56,514 nt of DNA. Origin: MADRE2 sp964397015. GTDB taxonomy: Bacteria > Desulfobacterota > Desulfobacteria > Desulfobacterales > Desulfobacteraceae. The notes below the pieces were generated by a model. It made no database searches. It saw only the letters and a program-made list of their open reading frames with translations, and had not been told where the DNA came from. This document shows, one piece after another, positions 25,857 to 34,147 of this stretch. Within the stretch, counting starts at the first letter, position 1. Every line of letters starts with the position of its first letter. The position numbers were made by a program, and so were the translations under genes. The stretch is taken from contig CAYNHL010000009.1 of the NCBI GenBank assembly GCA_964397015.1, positions 1 through 56,514 of the forward strand. Direction: 5' to 3'.

Positions 25857-27632
25857 TTAGAATACACCTTCAACCTTGCCTGTTTCCGTATCGACGTCAA
25901 TTCTCCTGAACGCCGGATTGGACCCGGTACCGGGCATCAGGCTTATGGTTCCTGCGACCGGGACGATAAAACCGGCGCCGCCATAAGTCAGGACTTCTCT
26001 GATACTCAGGCGCCAGCCCTTGGGAACTCCCTTGAGGGCCGGATTGTCAGACAGGGACAGGTGGGTTTTAACCATGCACATCCCGAGTCCGGCCAGTTCA
26101 GGGTCTTTTTGAATCCTTTCAATGGCCCGGTTGGCCTCGGCTGAGTAATCAACACCGTCAGCACCGTAAACTTCCTTGGCAATAAGCTCGATTCTTTCCT
26201 TGATGGGCATATCCAGCTCATAGAGGAATTTGAATTCCGATTTTTCTTCGCATGCTTCGACAACTGCTTCGGCAAATTCAATGGCTCCGTCTCCACCTTT
26301 TTCCCAGTGACGGGAAAGAGCGACCCTGGCACCTTCTGCTTCACAAAGCTCACGAACCTTTGCGATTTCCGCATCGGTATCTGTGTAGAATGCATTTATG
26401 CAGACAACCGGAGAAATACCGGCTTTTCTGACGTTCCTGATGTGATGAATAAGGTTGTCGCATCCCTTGGCCACCCATTCCACGTTCTCGGTGTTGTATT
26501 CTTCAGGCATGGCTTTGCCCGGAACAGGAACCGGAGCGCCGCCGTGGCATTTCAACGCCCGGATGGTGGCCACAACAACTGCACAGTCAGGTACAAGACC
26601 GGAGAAGCGGCATTTAAGGTTCCAGAACTTTTCAAAACCTATATCGGCGCCGAATCCGGATTCCGTCACATGGTAATCCGCGAGCTTCAGACCGACCCGG
26701 TCGGCAATAATGGAGCTCTGGCCGATGGCGATATTGGCAAAAGGCCCGGCATGCACTATTACCGGCTGGCCTTCCAGGCTCTGCATCAATGACGGGTTGA
26801 GAGCATCCACCATCCATGCGGTCATGGCGCCTGCCACCTGCAGGTCTTCGGTTGTGACGGGTTTGCCCTTCTTGGTATAGGCTACAACTATTTTGCCCAT
26901 TCTTTCGCGCATATCCTTCAGGTTCCTGGCAACGGATAAAATGGCCATGACTTCTGATGAAACGGCAATACCGAATTTGGATTTCATCATGAATCCGTCG
27001 GACTTGCCGTTTACGCCGTCGATACCGATGATGATATTCCGCAGTGCCTGGCAGCAGAAATCCATGATCCATCCCATTTCCACGTTGGTAGGATCGATGT
27101 CGATGCGTTTCATGCCGGAAAGCCTTTCGAGCTGCTCATCGGTATAATTTCTTTCATGCTGCATCCGGGATGTCAGGGCGACCATGGCCAGGTTATGGGC
27201 ATTCATGATAGCGTTGATGTCGCCGGTAAATCCAAGTGAAAAGGGTGTCAGCGGAATGCACTGCGCCAGGCCGCCGCCTGCGGCAGATCCCTTGATGTTC
27301 ATGGTGGGGCCGCCGGACGGCTGGCGGATGGCGGCACAAACGCTTTTACCGATTTTGCCCAGTCCCTGGACAAGCCCCATGGAGGATGTCGATTTTCCCT
27401 CACCTAAGGGAGTCGGGGTAATGGCGGTCACATCGATGTATTTGCCATCTGGTTTGTCCTTGAGCCGGTCAAGGACCTTCATGAAATCGATTTTACCGAT
27501 ATAGTGTCCCTGGGGAAGAAGCTCTTCCTTTGTCAACCCCAGTTTTTCGCCCACTTCATAGATGGTAAGCATTGATTTCTCGGCATCTTCGGCGATTTCC
27601 CAATCTGCATGTTTGGTTGGATCTAAGGCCAT
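25857..27632 (-). CDS. fhs: Formate--tetrahydrofolate ligase
   Basis: 591 residues, slightly longer than the ~560 of acetogen enzymes. ATP-dependent activation of formate to 10-formyl-THF, reversible, so it can also yield ATP when C1 units are oxidised. The P-loop is PTPLGEGKST (about 73-82). Other conserved stretches are RQPSGGPTMNIKGSAAGGG, FSLGFTGDINAI, ERNYTDEQL and PVAGTISLMPG near the end. AAGGAG lies before the ATG. Together with folD it forms a two-gene unit, divergent from the acs operon across 493 bases. Confidence 0.96.
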   Translation of the reverse strand: MALDPTKHADWEIAEDAEKSMLTIYEVGEKLGLTKEELLPQGHYIGKIDFMKVLDRLKDKPDGKYIDVTAITPTPLGEGKSTSSMGLVQGLGKIGKSVCAAIRQPSGGPTMNIKGSAAGGGLAQCIPLTPFSLGFTGDINAIMNAHNLAMVALTSRMQHERNYTDEQLERLSGMKRIDIDPTNVEMGWIMDFCCQALRNIIIGIDGVNGKSDGFMMKSKFGIAVSSEVMAILSVARNLKDMRERMGKIVVAYTKKGKPVTTEDLQVAGAMTAWMVDALNPSLMQSLEGQPVIVHAGPFANIAIGQSSIIADRVGLKLADYHVTESGFGADIGFEKFWNLKCRFSGLVPDCAVVVATIRALKCHGGAPVPVPGKAMPEEYNTENVEWVAKGCDNLIHHIRNVRKAGISPVVCINAFYTDTDAEIAKVRELCEAEGARVALSRHWEKGGDGAIEFAEAVVEACEEKSEFKFLYELDMPIKERIELIAKEVYGADGVDYSAEANRAIERIQKDPELAGLGMCMVKTHLSLSDNPALKGVPKGWRLSIREVLTYGGAGFIVPVAGTISLMPGTGSNPAFRRIDVDTETGKVEGVF

Positions 27633-27913
27633 GGTTTACTCCTTGTAATGGTTGTAGACTTCTATCAAGCCAGTCTGTTTTTACAGTTATACCAGCTGAA
27701 CGCTTCTTGATCTTCCATCGGGTTAAAGGTTTACTTTGAATAAATTAACTATATAATAAAAACAAAAAAATCAACTTTTTTCATACGGGCAAGGAGTATT
27801 TATTAACTAAATTCAATTCACTATACAGCTACATTGTACCTGTTTTGCAAAAAGCCTTGCCGCTTTTGCCATTCCGGCATTTCACCCTCCCGGCCAATAA
27901 ATCAACTCATCTA

Positions 27914-27956
27914 TTGACAAAAAATCCCATGTTTTGTAAGTGATAGTCTGTTATCA
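27914..27956 (+). promoter_or_regulatory. Candidate acs promoter and operator
   Basis: The -35-like TTGACA at 27914-27919 precedes the inverted repeat TGATA-N6-TATCA at 27941-27956. No good -10 hexamer is seen at 17 bases (TAAGTG), which would fit an activated promoter. About 170 bases remain to the acsD start. The repeat could be the binding site of a dimeric regulator; which one is unknown. Confidence 0.35.
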
Positions 27957-27996
27957 GCAAGTTAACGATAAAAGGTATGCATCGGTGAAATTATAC

Positions 27997-28116
27997 ATGA
28001 AATTATATTCTGGAATTTCAAGATTAAAAATGACACTGATAATCCTTTTTTCATTGATGGCCCGTTGTCAATCATACCAGACACCCCCTCAACACATAAC
28101 TATCTTTAAATTTTAG
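27997..28116 (+). CDS. Possible 39-residue leader peptide before acsD
   Basis: An ATG frame of 39 codons whose TAG stop (28114-28116) directly abuts the acsD ribosome-binding site. The product has a basic N-terminus and a short hydrophobic stretch (MTLIILFSLMARC), like a small membrane or secreted peptide. No strong Shine-Dalgarno precedes it. It could be a translated leader that couples to acsD, or chance. Confidence is low. Confidence 0.25.
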   Translation: MKLYSGISRLKMTLIILFSLMARCQSYQTPPQHITIFKF

Positions 28117-28125
28117 GAGGTAAAC

Positions 28126-29679
28126 GTGGGATTTGAAATAACCAAAGAAAGCTATGCCGGCAGTATCAAGGGCATCACCATCGGAAAAGGTGACAATGCC
28201 GTAACCGTCGGCGGTCAGACCAGTTATCCTTTTTACCAGTTTGAAGGCGATATGCCCAACAAACCGGTGATTGCCATGGAAATTTGGGATATGGAACCTG
28301 AAGACTGGCCCAAAGCAGCCCTGGCGCCTTTCAAGGATGTTGTATCCGACCCGGCCGCATGGGCGAAAAAATGCGTGGAAGACTATGGTGCACAGGCCAT
28401 CGTCCTGCAGCTGAAAAGCACAGACCCTAACGACAAGGATGCCAGCCCTGAAGATGCTGCTGCAACTGTAAAAAAAGTGCTCGAGGCCATCAATGTCCCC
28501 CTGATCATATGGGGATGTGCCGTTCCTGCAAAAGACGGTGAGGTACTCAAGAAAATAGCCGAAGAATGCCAGGGTGCAAATCTGACCCTCGGACCGGTTG
28601 AAGAAAAAAATTACAAGGGAATCGGCGCGGCCGCCATGGGATACGGCCATACCGTCATTTCATCATCTCCAATAGATGTCAACCTGGCCAAACAGGTCAA
28701 TATCCTGCTTGAAAACCTGGGTGTCTCACTGGACAAGGTCATTATCGACCCCACCACAGGCGGGCTGGGATACGGCCTTGAATATTCCTATTCAGTCATG
28801 GAACGGTTGAACCAGGCCGCCATGACCCAGGGGGATGACAAACTCCAGAACCCCATGATCAACAACTTAGGGAACGAAGTCTGGAAATGCAAGGAAGCCA
28901 AGCAGACAGTGGCAGATGCCCCTGAACTCGGCGACCCGGAAAGACGTGCAATTCTCATGGAAGCCGTGGGAGCGGTATCCTATCTGCTGGCCGGTTCCAG
29001 CATCCTCATCATGCGCCATCCCGAATCCATCCGCCTGGCCAAATCTTTTATAGAGCTGATTTATGCCGGCGGCAGCGCTTCAGATGTCCCGGGTATCAAA
29101 AAACAGCTGGACGACGTGGACATTGATTTTGTCTCCATGGCCCCGGAAGTTGATCTCACAATCGAAGAAGAAAAGAAAGCCGCACCGGCCAAAAAAGCCG
29201 CACCGGCCAAAAAGGAAGCACCCAAGGCAGCTGCGGCTCCCGCTGCAGCCAAACCGGCACCTGAAAAACAGGCTGCTCCGGCCGCCAAAGAGACACCAAA
29301 ACCCGAACCTGCTGCTGATCCTGAAGCGGAACAAAAAGCCAAGGCCGAAGCCGATGCAAAAGCTAAAGCTGATGCAGAGGCAAAAGTAAAGGCTGATGCA
29401 GAGGCAAAAGCTAAGGCTGAAGCCGATGCAAAAGCTAAAGCCGAAGCTGATGCAAAAGCCAAGATAGAGGCTGAAAAAGAAGCCGAAAAACAGGCTGCAG
29501 CCAAACGAGAAGCCGAAGAAAAGGCAATCCGGGACAAACGGGCAGCAGAACGTGAGAAAAAAGCGTCCATGCGCGCAGGGGCACCTGAATCAAAAGTACC
29601 CATGACGCCTGCCGCAGAACAGAAAAACCAGCTTGAAAAAATCCTGGAAAGGCTTAAAAGAATTCATAAAAGACTATAA
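28126..29679 (+). CDS. acsD: Corrinoid iron-sulfur protein small subunit with long Ala/Lys/Glu-rich tail
   Basis: 517 residues. Residues 1-~340 are the TIM-barrel CFeSP small subunit (VTVGGQTSYPFYQFEGDMPNKPVIAMEIWDM; DPTTGGLGYGLEYSYSVMERL). It pairs with AcsC and carries the methylated cobamide between AcsE and AcsB. Residues ~346-517 are extra: first a Lys-Ala-Pro-rich linker (346-400), then an Ala/Lys/Glu/Asp-rich stretch (about 404-485) predicted to be a long charged helix, then a basic C-terminal helix (EKILERLKRIHKRL). The usual AcsD has about 310-325 residues. The start is GTG, well placed after AGGAGGT. It is the first gene of the acs operon, before cooS, unlike the acsC-first order of acetogens. 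Confidence 0.92.
   Translation: MGFEITKESYAGSIKGITIGKGDNAVTVGGQTSYPFYQFEGDMPNKPVIAMEIWDMEPEDWPKAALAPFKDVVSDPAAWAKKCVEDYGAQAIVLQLKSTDPNDKDASPEDAAATVKKVLEAINVPLIIWGCAVPAKDGEVLKKIAEECQGANLTLGPVEEKNYKGIGAAAMGYGHTVISSSPIDVNLAKQVNILLENLGVSLDKVIIDPTTGGLGYGLEYSYSVMERLNQAAMTQGDDKLQNPMINNLGNEVWKCKEAKQTVADAPELGDPERRAILMEAVGAVSYLLAGSSILIMRHPESIRLAKSFIELIYAGGSASDVPGIKKQLDDVDIDFVSMAPEVDLTIEEEKKAAPAKKAAPAKKEAPKAAAAPAAAKPAPEKQAAPAAKETPKPEPAADPEAEQKAKAEADAKAKADAEAKVKADAEAKAKAEADAKAKAEADAKAKIEAEKEAEKQAAAKREAEEKAIRDKRAAEREKKASMRAGAPESKVPMTPAAEQKNQLEKILERLKRIHKRL
29335..29520 (+). repeat. Imperfect GCn/AAn repeat encoding the AcsD charged helix
   Basis: Short units of the type Lys-Ala-(Glu/Asp)-Ala recur about a dozen times within the coding sequence, with synonymous changes between copies. 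The stretch encodes about residues 404-465 of AcsD. Such a tract may vary in length between strains. Confidence 0.75.
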
Positions 29680-29736
29680 TGCAAAGACTGCTTAAGAATG
29701 ATCATTAATATTCAAGTATCATTGACAAAACAACTA

Positions 29737-29751
29737 AGAGGAGGAACCTCT
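29737..29751 (+). promoter_or_regulatory. Small hairpin covering the acsA ribosome-binding site
   Basis: AGAGG (29737-29741) can pair with CCTCT (29747-29751) around AGGAA. The Shine-Dalgarno GAGGAGG (29738-29744) lies within the stem and loop, two to nine bases before the ATG. The five-pair stem is weak; it could tune translation or be incidental. Confidence 0.35.
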
Positions 29752-29752
29752 A

Positions 29753-31789
29753 ATGGCAGAAGACACAAAAACAAAAGTGGCCAAAACCGCTAAAGCACCC
29801 AAGCTGGCTGATCCCAACGAGGTGTCCATTGATAAAGGGACCCGGGAGCTTCAGGCTCGCGCACAGAAAATGGGTATCGATACCATATTTGACAGGGCTG
29901 TTGCAATGAAGCCCTGTAATATCGGCATCCAGGGGATTTGCTGTAAAAATTGTTCCATGGGCCCCTGCAGGCTTCCGCTGCCCAAAGGCGGAATTGAAGG
30001 CGAAGATACCAGAAAAGGGTTGTGCGGCGCAACAGCCAATACCATTGCCGCACGGAATTTCATACGCATGATTGCCGGTGGAGCATCGGCCCACTCAGAC
30101 CATGGCCGGTGTGTTGCAGAAGTTTTTCTTTCCGCGGCCAGAAAAGAATCCGAGGCCTACAAGATCAAGGATACGGATAAATTGCTTGCCATTGCACCGC
30201 ATCTCAACGTTGCAACAACGGTTGAAGTAGACGGCGAAACCAAAGACCGCGATATCGATGAAATCGCCCTTGAAGTTGCCCAGGTTGCCATTGCGGAATG
30301 GGGAAAGCCCGAAGGCGAGCTGCTCTATATGAAAAGAGCACCTGAAGCCCTTTATGAAAAATGGAAAAAACAGGGTGTACTCCCAAGAAACATCGACCGT
30401 GAAATCGTGGAGATCATGCACCGGACCCACATGGGTGTCGACCAGGATTACAAAAACCTCATGAAACAGGGGACTCGGGCCGCACTTGCAGACGGCTGGG
30501 GCGGATCCATGCTGGCAACCGATCTTCAGGACGTATTGTTCGGCACCCCTTACCCCCTTCAATCTGAAGCCAATCTGGGCATCATGAAGGAAGATCATGT
30601 CAATATCATAGTTCATGGGCACGAACCGGTACTTTCCGAAATCATTGTCGCAGTTGCCCAGTCACAGGAAATGCTTGACTACGCCAAGGAAAAAGGGGCC
30701 GCCGGCATCCAGCTCGGAGGTATATGCTGTACTGCAAATGAAATCCTTCAGCGGCACGGCATCCCGACGGCAGCCACATTCCTGCAGCAGGAACTTGCCA
30801 TCATTACCGGTGCCTGTGATGCCATGGTGGTGGATATCCAGTGCATCATGCAGAACCTGGCCAACGTGGCCAAGTGTTTTCACACCAAGCTGATCACCAC
30901 CCACCCCATTGCCAGAATGGAACAGGACAACGTCATCCATATCGAATTTGACGAACACCACGCACTTGAAGATGCCAAGCGCATTGTAAAGCTGGCCATT
31001 GACAATTATGCCAACCGTGGTGCAGACGTCATGATACCGCCCTACAAATCCACGCAAATTGCAGGATTCGGAGTTGAATCCATCCAGTATCACCTGGGCG
31101 GAACCTTCAGGGGCAACTACTTTACACTGAACGACAATATCATAAACGGCCGTATCCGAGGTATCGCAGGTGTTGTAGGCTGCAACAACGCAAGGAACAA
31201 ACACAACGAGGCCCATATCACAGTTGTCAAGGAGCTGATCAAAAACGATGTCATCGTTCTCACCACTGGATGCAACGGCATTGCCTGTGCCATGGAAGGA
31301 CTCTTGACCCCTGAATCAGCAGCAGTTCACTGCGGTCCGGGACTTGCCGAGGTCTGTGAAACAGTGGGGATTCCCCCTGTACTGCACCTGGGCTCCTGCG
31401 TGGATAACAGCCGCATCCTTCTTGCTGCGACAGAAGTGGTCAAGGCCGGCGGTCTTGGAAACGACCTTTGTGACCTTCCGGCCGCAGGAAGCGCGCCTGA
31501 ATGGATGAGTGAAAAAGCCATCTCCATTGGCCATTATTTTGTGGCCTCCGGTGTGTATACCGTATTCGGCGTGACACTGCCAACCTCTGGCGCCCCGGTA
31601 TTCCACGATTACATTTCAAAGGAAATGGAGAATATTTATGGCGGCAAATGGGATCTTGAAGTGGATCCTGTCAAGCATGCCCGCCTCATGATCGATCATA
31701 TCGACAAGAAGCGCAAAGCCCTTGGCATTGACAAGGCCAGGGAAAGAGTGCTCATGGATATGGCAGATCGCCAGGCACTGGAAGGATAA
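29753..31789 (+). CDS. acsA: Carbon monoxide dehydrogenase catalytic subunit of CODH/ACS
   Basis: 678 residues, close to the 674 of the acetogen AcsA. It reduces CO2 to CO (or the reverse) at the Ni-Fe C-cluster and passes CO to AcsB. N-terminal cysteines in KPCNIGIQGICCKNCSMGPCRL bind the D- and B-clusters. C-cluster ligands are in GGICCTANEILQRHG, GVVGCNNARNKHNE, TGCNGIACA and GSCVDNSR. The first ~20 residues are Lys/Ala-rich. It follows acsD and precedes acsB, consistent with an AcsA2B2-type complex. Nickel is probably delivered by the CooC encoded downstream. No ferredoxin gene is adjacent. Confidence 0.97.
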   Translation: MAEDTKTKVAKTAKAPKLADPNEVSIDKGTRELQARAQKMGIDTIFDRAVAMKPCNIGIQGICCKNCSMGPCRLPLPKGGIEGEDTRKGLCGATANTIAARNFIRMIAGGASAHSDHGRCVAEVFLSAARKESEAYKIKDTDKLLAIAPHLNVATTVEVDGETKDRDIDEIALEVAQVAIAEWGKPEGELLYMKRAPEALYEKWKKQGVLPRNIDREIVEIMHRTHMGVDQDYKNLMKQGTRAALADGWGGSMLATDLQDVLFGTPYPLQSEANLGIMKEDHVNIIVHGHEPVLSEIIVAVAQSQEMLDYAKEKGAAGIQLGGICCTANEILQRHGIPTAATFLQQELAIITGACDAMVVDIQCIMQNLANVAKCFHTKLITTHPIARMEQDNVIHIEFDEHHALEDAKRIVKLAIDNYANRGADVMIPPYKSTQIAGFGVESIQYHLGGTFRGNYFTLNDNIINGRIRGIAGVVGCNNARNKHNEAHITVVKELIKNDVIVLTTGCNGIACAMEGLLTPESAAVHCGPGLAEVCETVGIPPVLHLGSCVDNSRILLAATEVVKAGGLGNDLCDLPAAGSAPEWMSEKAISIGHYFVASGVYTVFGVTLPTSGAPVFHDYISKEMENIYGGKWDLEVDPVKHARLMIDHIDKKRKALGIDKARERVLMDMADRQALEG

Positions 31790-31846
31790 CACCATTGTTA
31801 AACCTGAATTTTAATATACTAAATCCTCAAAGAAGGGGGAAAGAAT

Positions 31847-34060
31847 ATGTCTAAATTAATCGCATTCGCTGCCATTCAGGGTGGATACAAAGTAGTTGCA
31901 GAGGCAGAAGGAAAGTTGAACAAAGCACTTCAGACCTATGATGCAAGTACCCAGATCGGATTCCCGAATACAGCATATTACCTGCCGGTCATCTATTCAT
32001 TGACCGGGCTTAAATGTGAAACACTCGAGGACCTTAAAAAACCTCTGGAATTTGCCCGCGGACTGTTACCGCCCCATCTCAAACTGAAAAACTGGCTTCC
32101 GTACCTTGGACCACTTCTGGATGCCGGTATGGCCGGTATCCTTTCCTATGAGGTCATCGAAGCATTGAGATACCTGAACGACCCGGATTTCTACATTGCC
32201 CAGGAAGACCCGGATGTCGAGAATGGAAAGCTGTGGGTAGGTGCGGCTGATGATACCATCCTGAGAAAACGCGGTGTGGAATTCGTTGACGGGTCCGCAC
32301 CCGGATTTGCCGCCATGGTTGGTGCAGCACCCAATTCAGAGATAGCCAAAATGATCGTGGAAGACTACCAGAAAAGATCGCTCTATATCTTCTGTGCCGC
32401 CAACCACAATGGAAAAACATTGATTGAACAATGCCTGGAAGCCGGTATGCAGATCGGATGGAATACCCGTATCGTACCGTTTGGACCGGATATTTCCTCG
32501 GCTGTTTTTGCCCTTGGTTTTGCCAACAGGGCGGCAATGGCATTCGGCGGTGTTCAGCCGGGTGATTTCAAGACAATCCTGAAATACAACAAAGACAGGG
32601 TATTTGCCTTTGTCAACGCGTTGGGTGACGTAGGCACCGAATGGGGTGTTGCAGCAGCCGGTTGTGTGAACTGGGGCTTCCCCACACTGGCCGATACACC
32701 GATTCCGGAAATCCTGCCCACGGGTATCTGTACCTATGAACACGTTGTTGCACCTGTAGCCCACGAGGAGATGGTGCAGCGTTCTGTCGAAGTCAGAGGT
32801 TTGAAGGTCCAGGTGTCTGAAATCGACATTCCCTGCGCCTTTGGCCCGGCATATGAAGGAGAACGTGTAAGGGGCGCGGACCTGTATGCCCAGTGCGGCG
32901 GCGGAAAGACCCAGTGTACCGAGCTTGTTAAAATGGCTGAAATGAACGAAATCGAAGACGGAAAAGTTGACATTATCGGACCGGACCTTGACGGGATCAA
33001 GGAAGGCGGCACCTTCCCTCTGGGAATAAAGGTGCAGATTGCAGGCCGTGAATTCCAGGACGATTTCGAACCCATCATGGAACGTCAGATTCACCATCTA
33101 ATCAACTATATTCAGGGCATCATGCATATCGGTCAGCGGGATATTTCCTGGATCCGTATTTCCAAGGCTGCCATTGAAAAGGGTTTTACCCTCAAAGACA
33201 TAGGCGTGGTTCTCCATGCCAAATTTCACCAGGACTTCCAGAAAATTGTGGACAAGGTCCAGGTCACTCTTCTCACCAATAAAGAAGACGTTGACAAACT
33301 TACAGAAGTGGCCCGCGCTGAATACAAACACCGTGACGAACGTGTGGACACGATGCGGGATGAGGATGTAGAAACCTATTATTCCTGCACCCTCTGCCAG
33401 TCTTTTGCTCCCAGCCATGTCTGTACTGTAAGCCCGGAAAGAACCGGACTTTGCGGTGCATACAACTGGATGGACTGCAAGGCCTCTTTTGAAATCAACC
33501 CGACCGGTCCCAACCAGCCGATTGAGAAAGGCGAGTGCCTGGATCCGAAACTCGGACAGTGGAAGGGAGTCAATGAGTTTGTCCACAAGGCATCCAGGGG
33601 AGCCATCACCCATTACAATTTTTACTCGCTGGTCCATGATCCCATGACCACATGCGGCTGCTGCGAATGTATCGCTGCCATGCTGCCGGCATGTAACGGC
33701 GTTATGACGGTTGGCCGTGACTATACCGGGGAAACCCCCTGCGGTATGAAATTCACCACCCTGGCCGGTGTAATGGGCGGAGGGGCATCTTCTCCCGGAT
33801 TTGTAGGCCACTCCAAGTTCAATATCACCCAGGGAAAATTCATACTGGGTGACGGCGGCCTGCTGAGAATGGTCTGGATGCCCAAGATGCTCAAAGAAGA
33901 GCTCAAGGACCGGATCAATGCCCGTGGCGAGGAAATGGGAGTCAAGGGATTCTACGATATGATAGCGGATGAAACCGTAGGTATAACAGAAGAAGAGATC
34001 ATGCCGTTCCTCCAGGAAAAAGGCCATCCGGCACTGAACATGGAGCCGATAGTCGGCTGA
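31847..34060 (+). CDS. acsB: CO-methylating acetyl-CoA synthase
   Basis: 737 residues, the bacterial three-domain form. It condenses CO, a methyl group from CFeSP and CoA at the A-cluster. All expected ligands are present: C514, C517, C526 and C536 of the [4Fe-4S] part (YSCTLCQSFAPSHVC) and C603 and C605 (TTCGCCEC) for the nickel sites, with the same spacing as in the Moorella enzyme. The N-terminal domain that contacts CODH (FPNTAYYLPVIYSLTG) is included, so this is not the short archaeal type. AGAAGGGGGAA precedes the ATG. A strong hairpin follows its stop before acsC. Confidence 0.97.
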   Translation: MSKLIAFAAIQGGYKVVAEAEGKLNKALQTYDASTQIGFPNTAYYLPVIYSLTGLKCETLEDLKKPLEFARGLLPPHLKLKNWLPYLGPLLDAGMAGILSYEVIEALRYLNDPDFYIAQEDPDVENGKLWVGAADDTILRKRGVEFVDGSAPGFAAMVGAAPNSEIAKMIVEDYQKRSLYIFCAANHNGKTLIEQCLEAGMQIGWNTRIVPFGPDISSAVFALGFANRAAMAFGGVQPGDFKTILKYNKDRVFAFVNALGDVGTEWGVAAAGCVNWGFPTLADTPIPEILPTGICTYEHVVAPVAHEEMVQRSVEVRGLKVQVSEIDIPCAFGPAYEGERVRGADLYAQCGGGKTQCTELVKMAEMNEIEDGKVDIIGPDLDGIKEGGTFPLGIKVQIAGREFQDDFEPIMERQIHHLINYIQGIMHIGQRDISWIRISKAAIEKGFTLKDIGVVLHAKFHQDFQKIVDKVQVTLLTNKEDVDKLTEVARAEYKHRDERVDTMRDEDVETYYSCTLCQSFAPSHVCTVSPERTGLCGAYNWMDCKASFEINPTGPNQPIEKGECLDPKLGQWKGVNEFVHKASRGAITHYNFYSLVHDPMTTCGCCECIAAMLPACNGVMTVGRDYTGETPCGMKFTTLAGVMGGGASSPGFVGHSKFNITQGKFILGDGGLLRMVWMPKMLKEELKDRINARGEEMGVKGFYDMIADETVGITEEEIMPFLQEKGHPALNMEPIVG

Positions 34061-34074
34061 TGATTGACAAGCAG

Positions 34075-34115
34075 GACCCGGTGTTCCGGACAGACATCCG
34101 GCACGCCGGGTCTTT
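34075..34115 (+). terminator. Intercistronic hairpin between acsB and acsC
   Basis: The arms 34075-34090 and 34097-34112 pair over 16 positions, with one G-U and one mismatch, around a six-base loop; TTT follows. It lies inside the operon, so it more likely causes partial termination or protects the acsB 3' end than full termination. Confidence 0.6.
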
Positions 34116-34147
34116 ACCATAAAGTGTGACAACTTAAGGAGATAACA

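Larger units (their letters stand above)
27633..28125. other. 493-base divergent intergenic region between fhs and acsD
   Basis: AT-rich spacer that must hold the control regions of both C1 operons. On the plus strand a TTGACA (27914-27919) is followed by an inverted repeat TGATA-N6-TATCA (27941-27956) where a -10 would lie. Toward fhs only weak -35/-10-like AT runs are seen near 27746-27774. I recognised no tRNA or riboswitch. A 39-codon open frame in the downstream part is listed separately. Confidence 0.7.

Noticed and set aside
27633..28125. Cobalamin or THF riboswitch before the C1 operons
   Set aside because: I could not recognise a B12 box or other riboswitch core; a covariance-model search would decide.
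29061..29603. Ala/Ser/Phe-rich reading frame on the minus strand opposite acsD
   Set aside because: It is only the antisense of the low-complexity AcsD tail, with biased composition and no ribosome-binding site.
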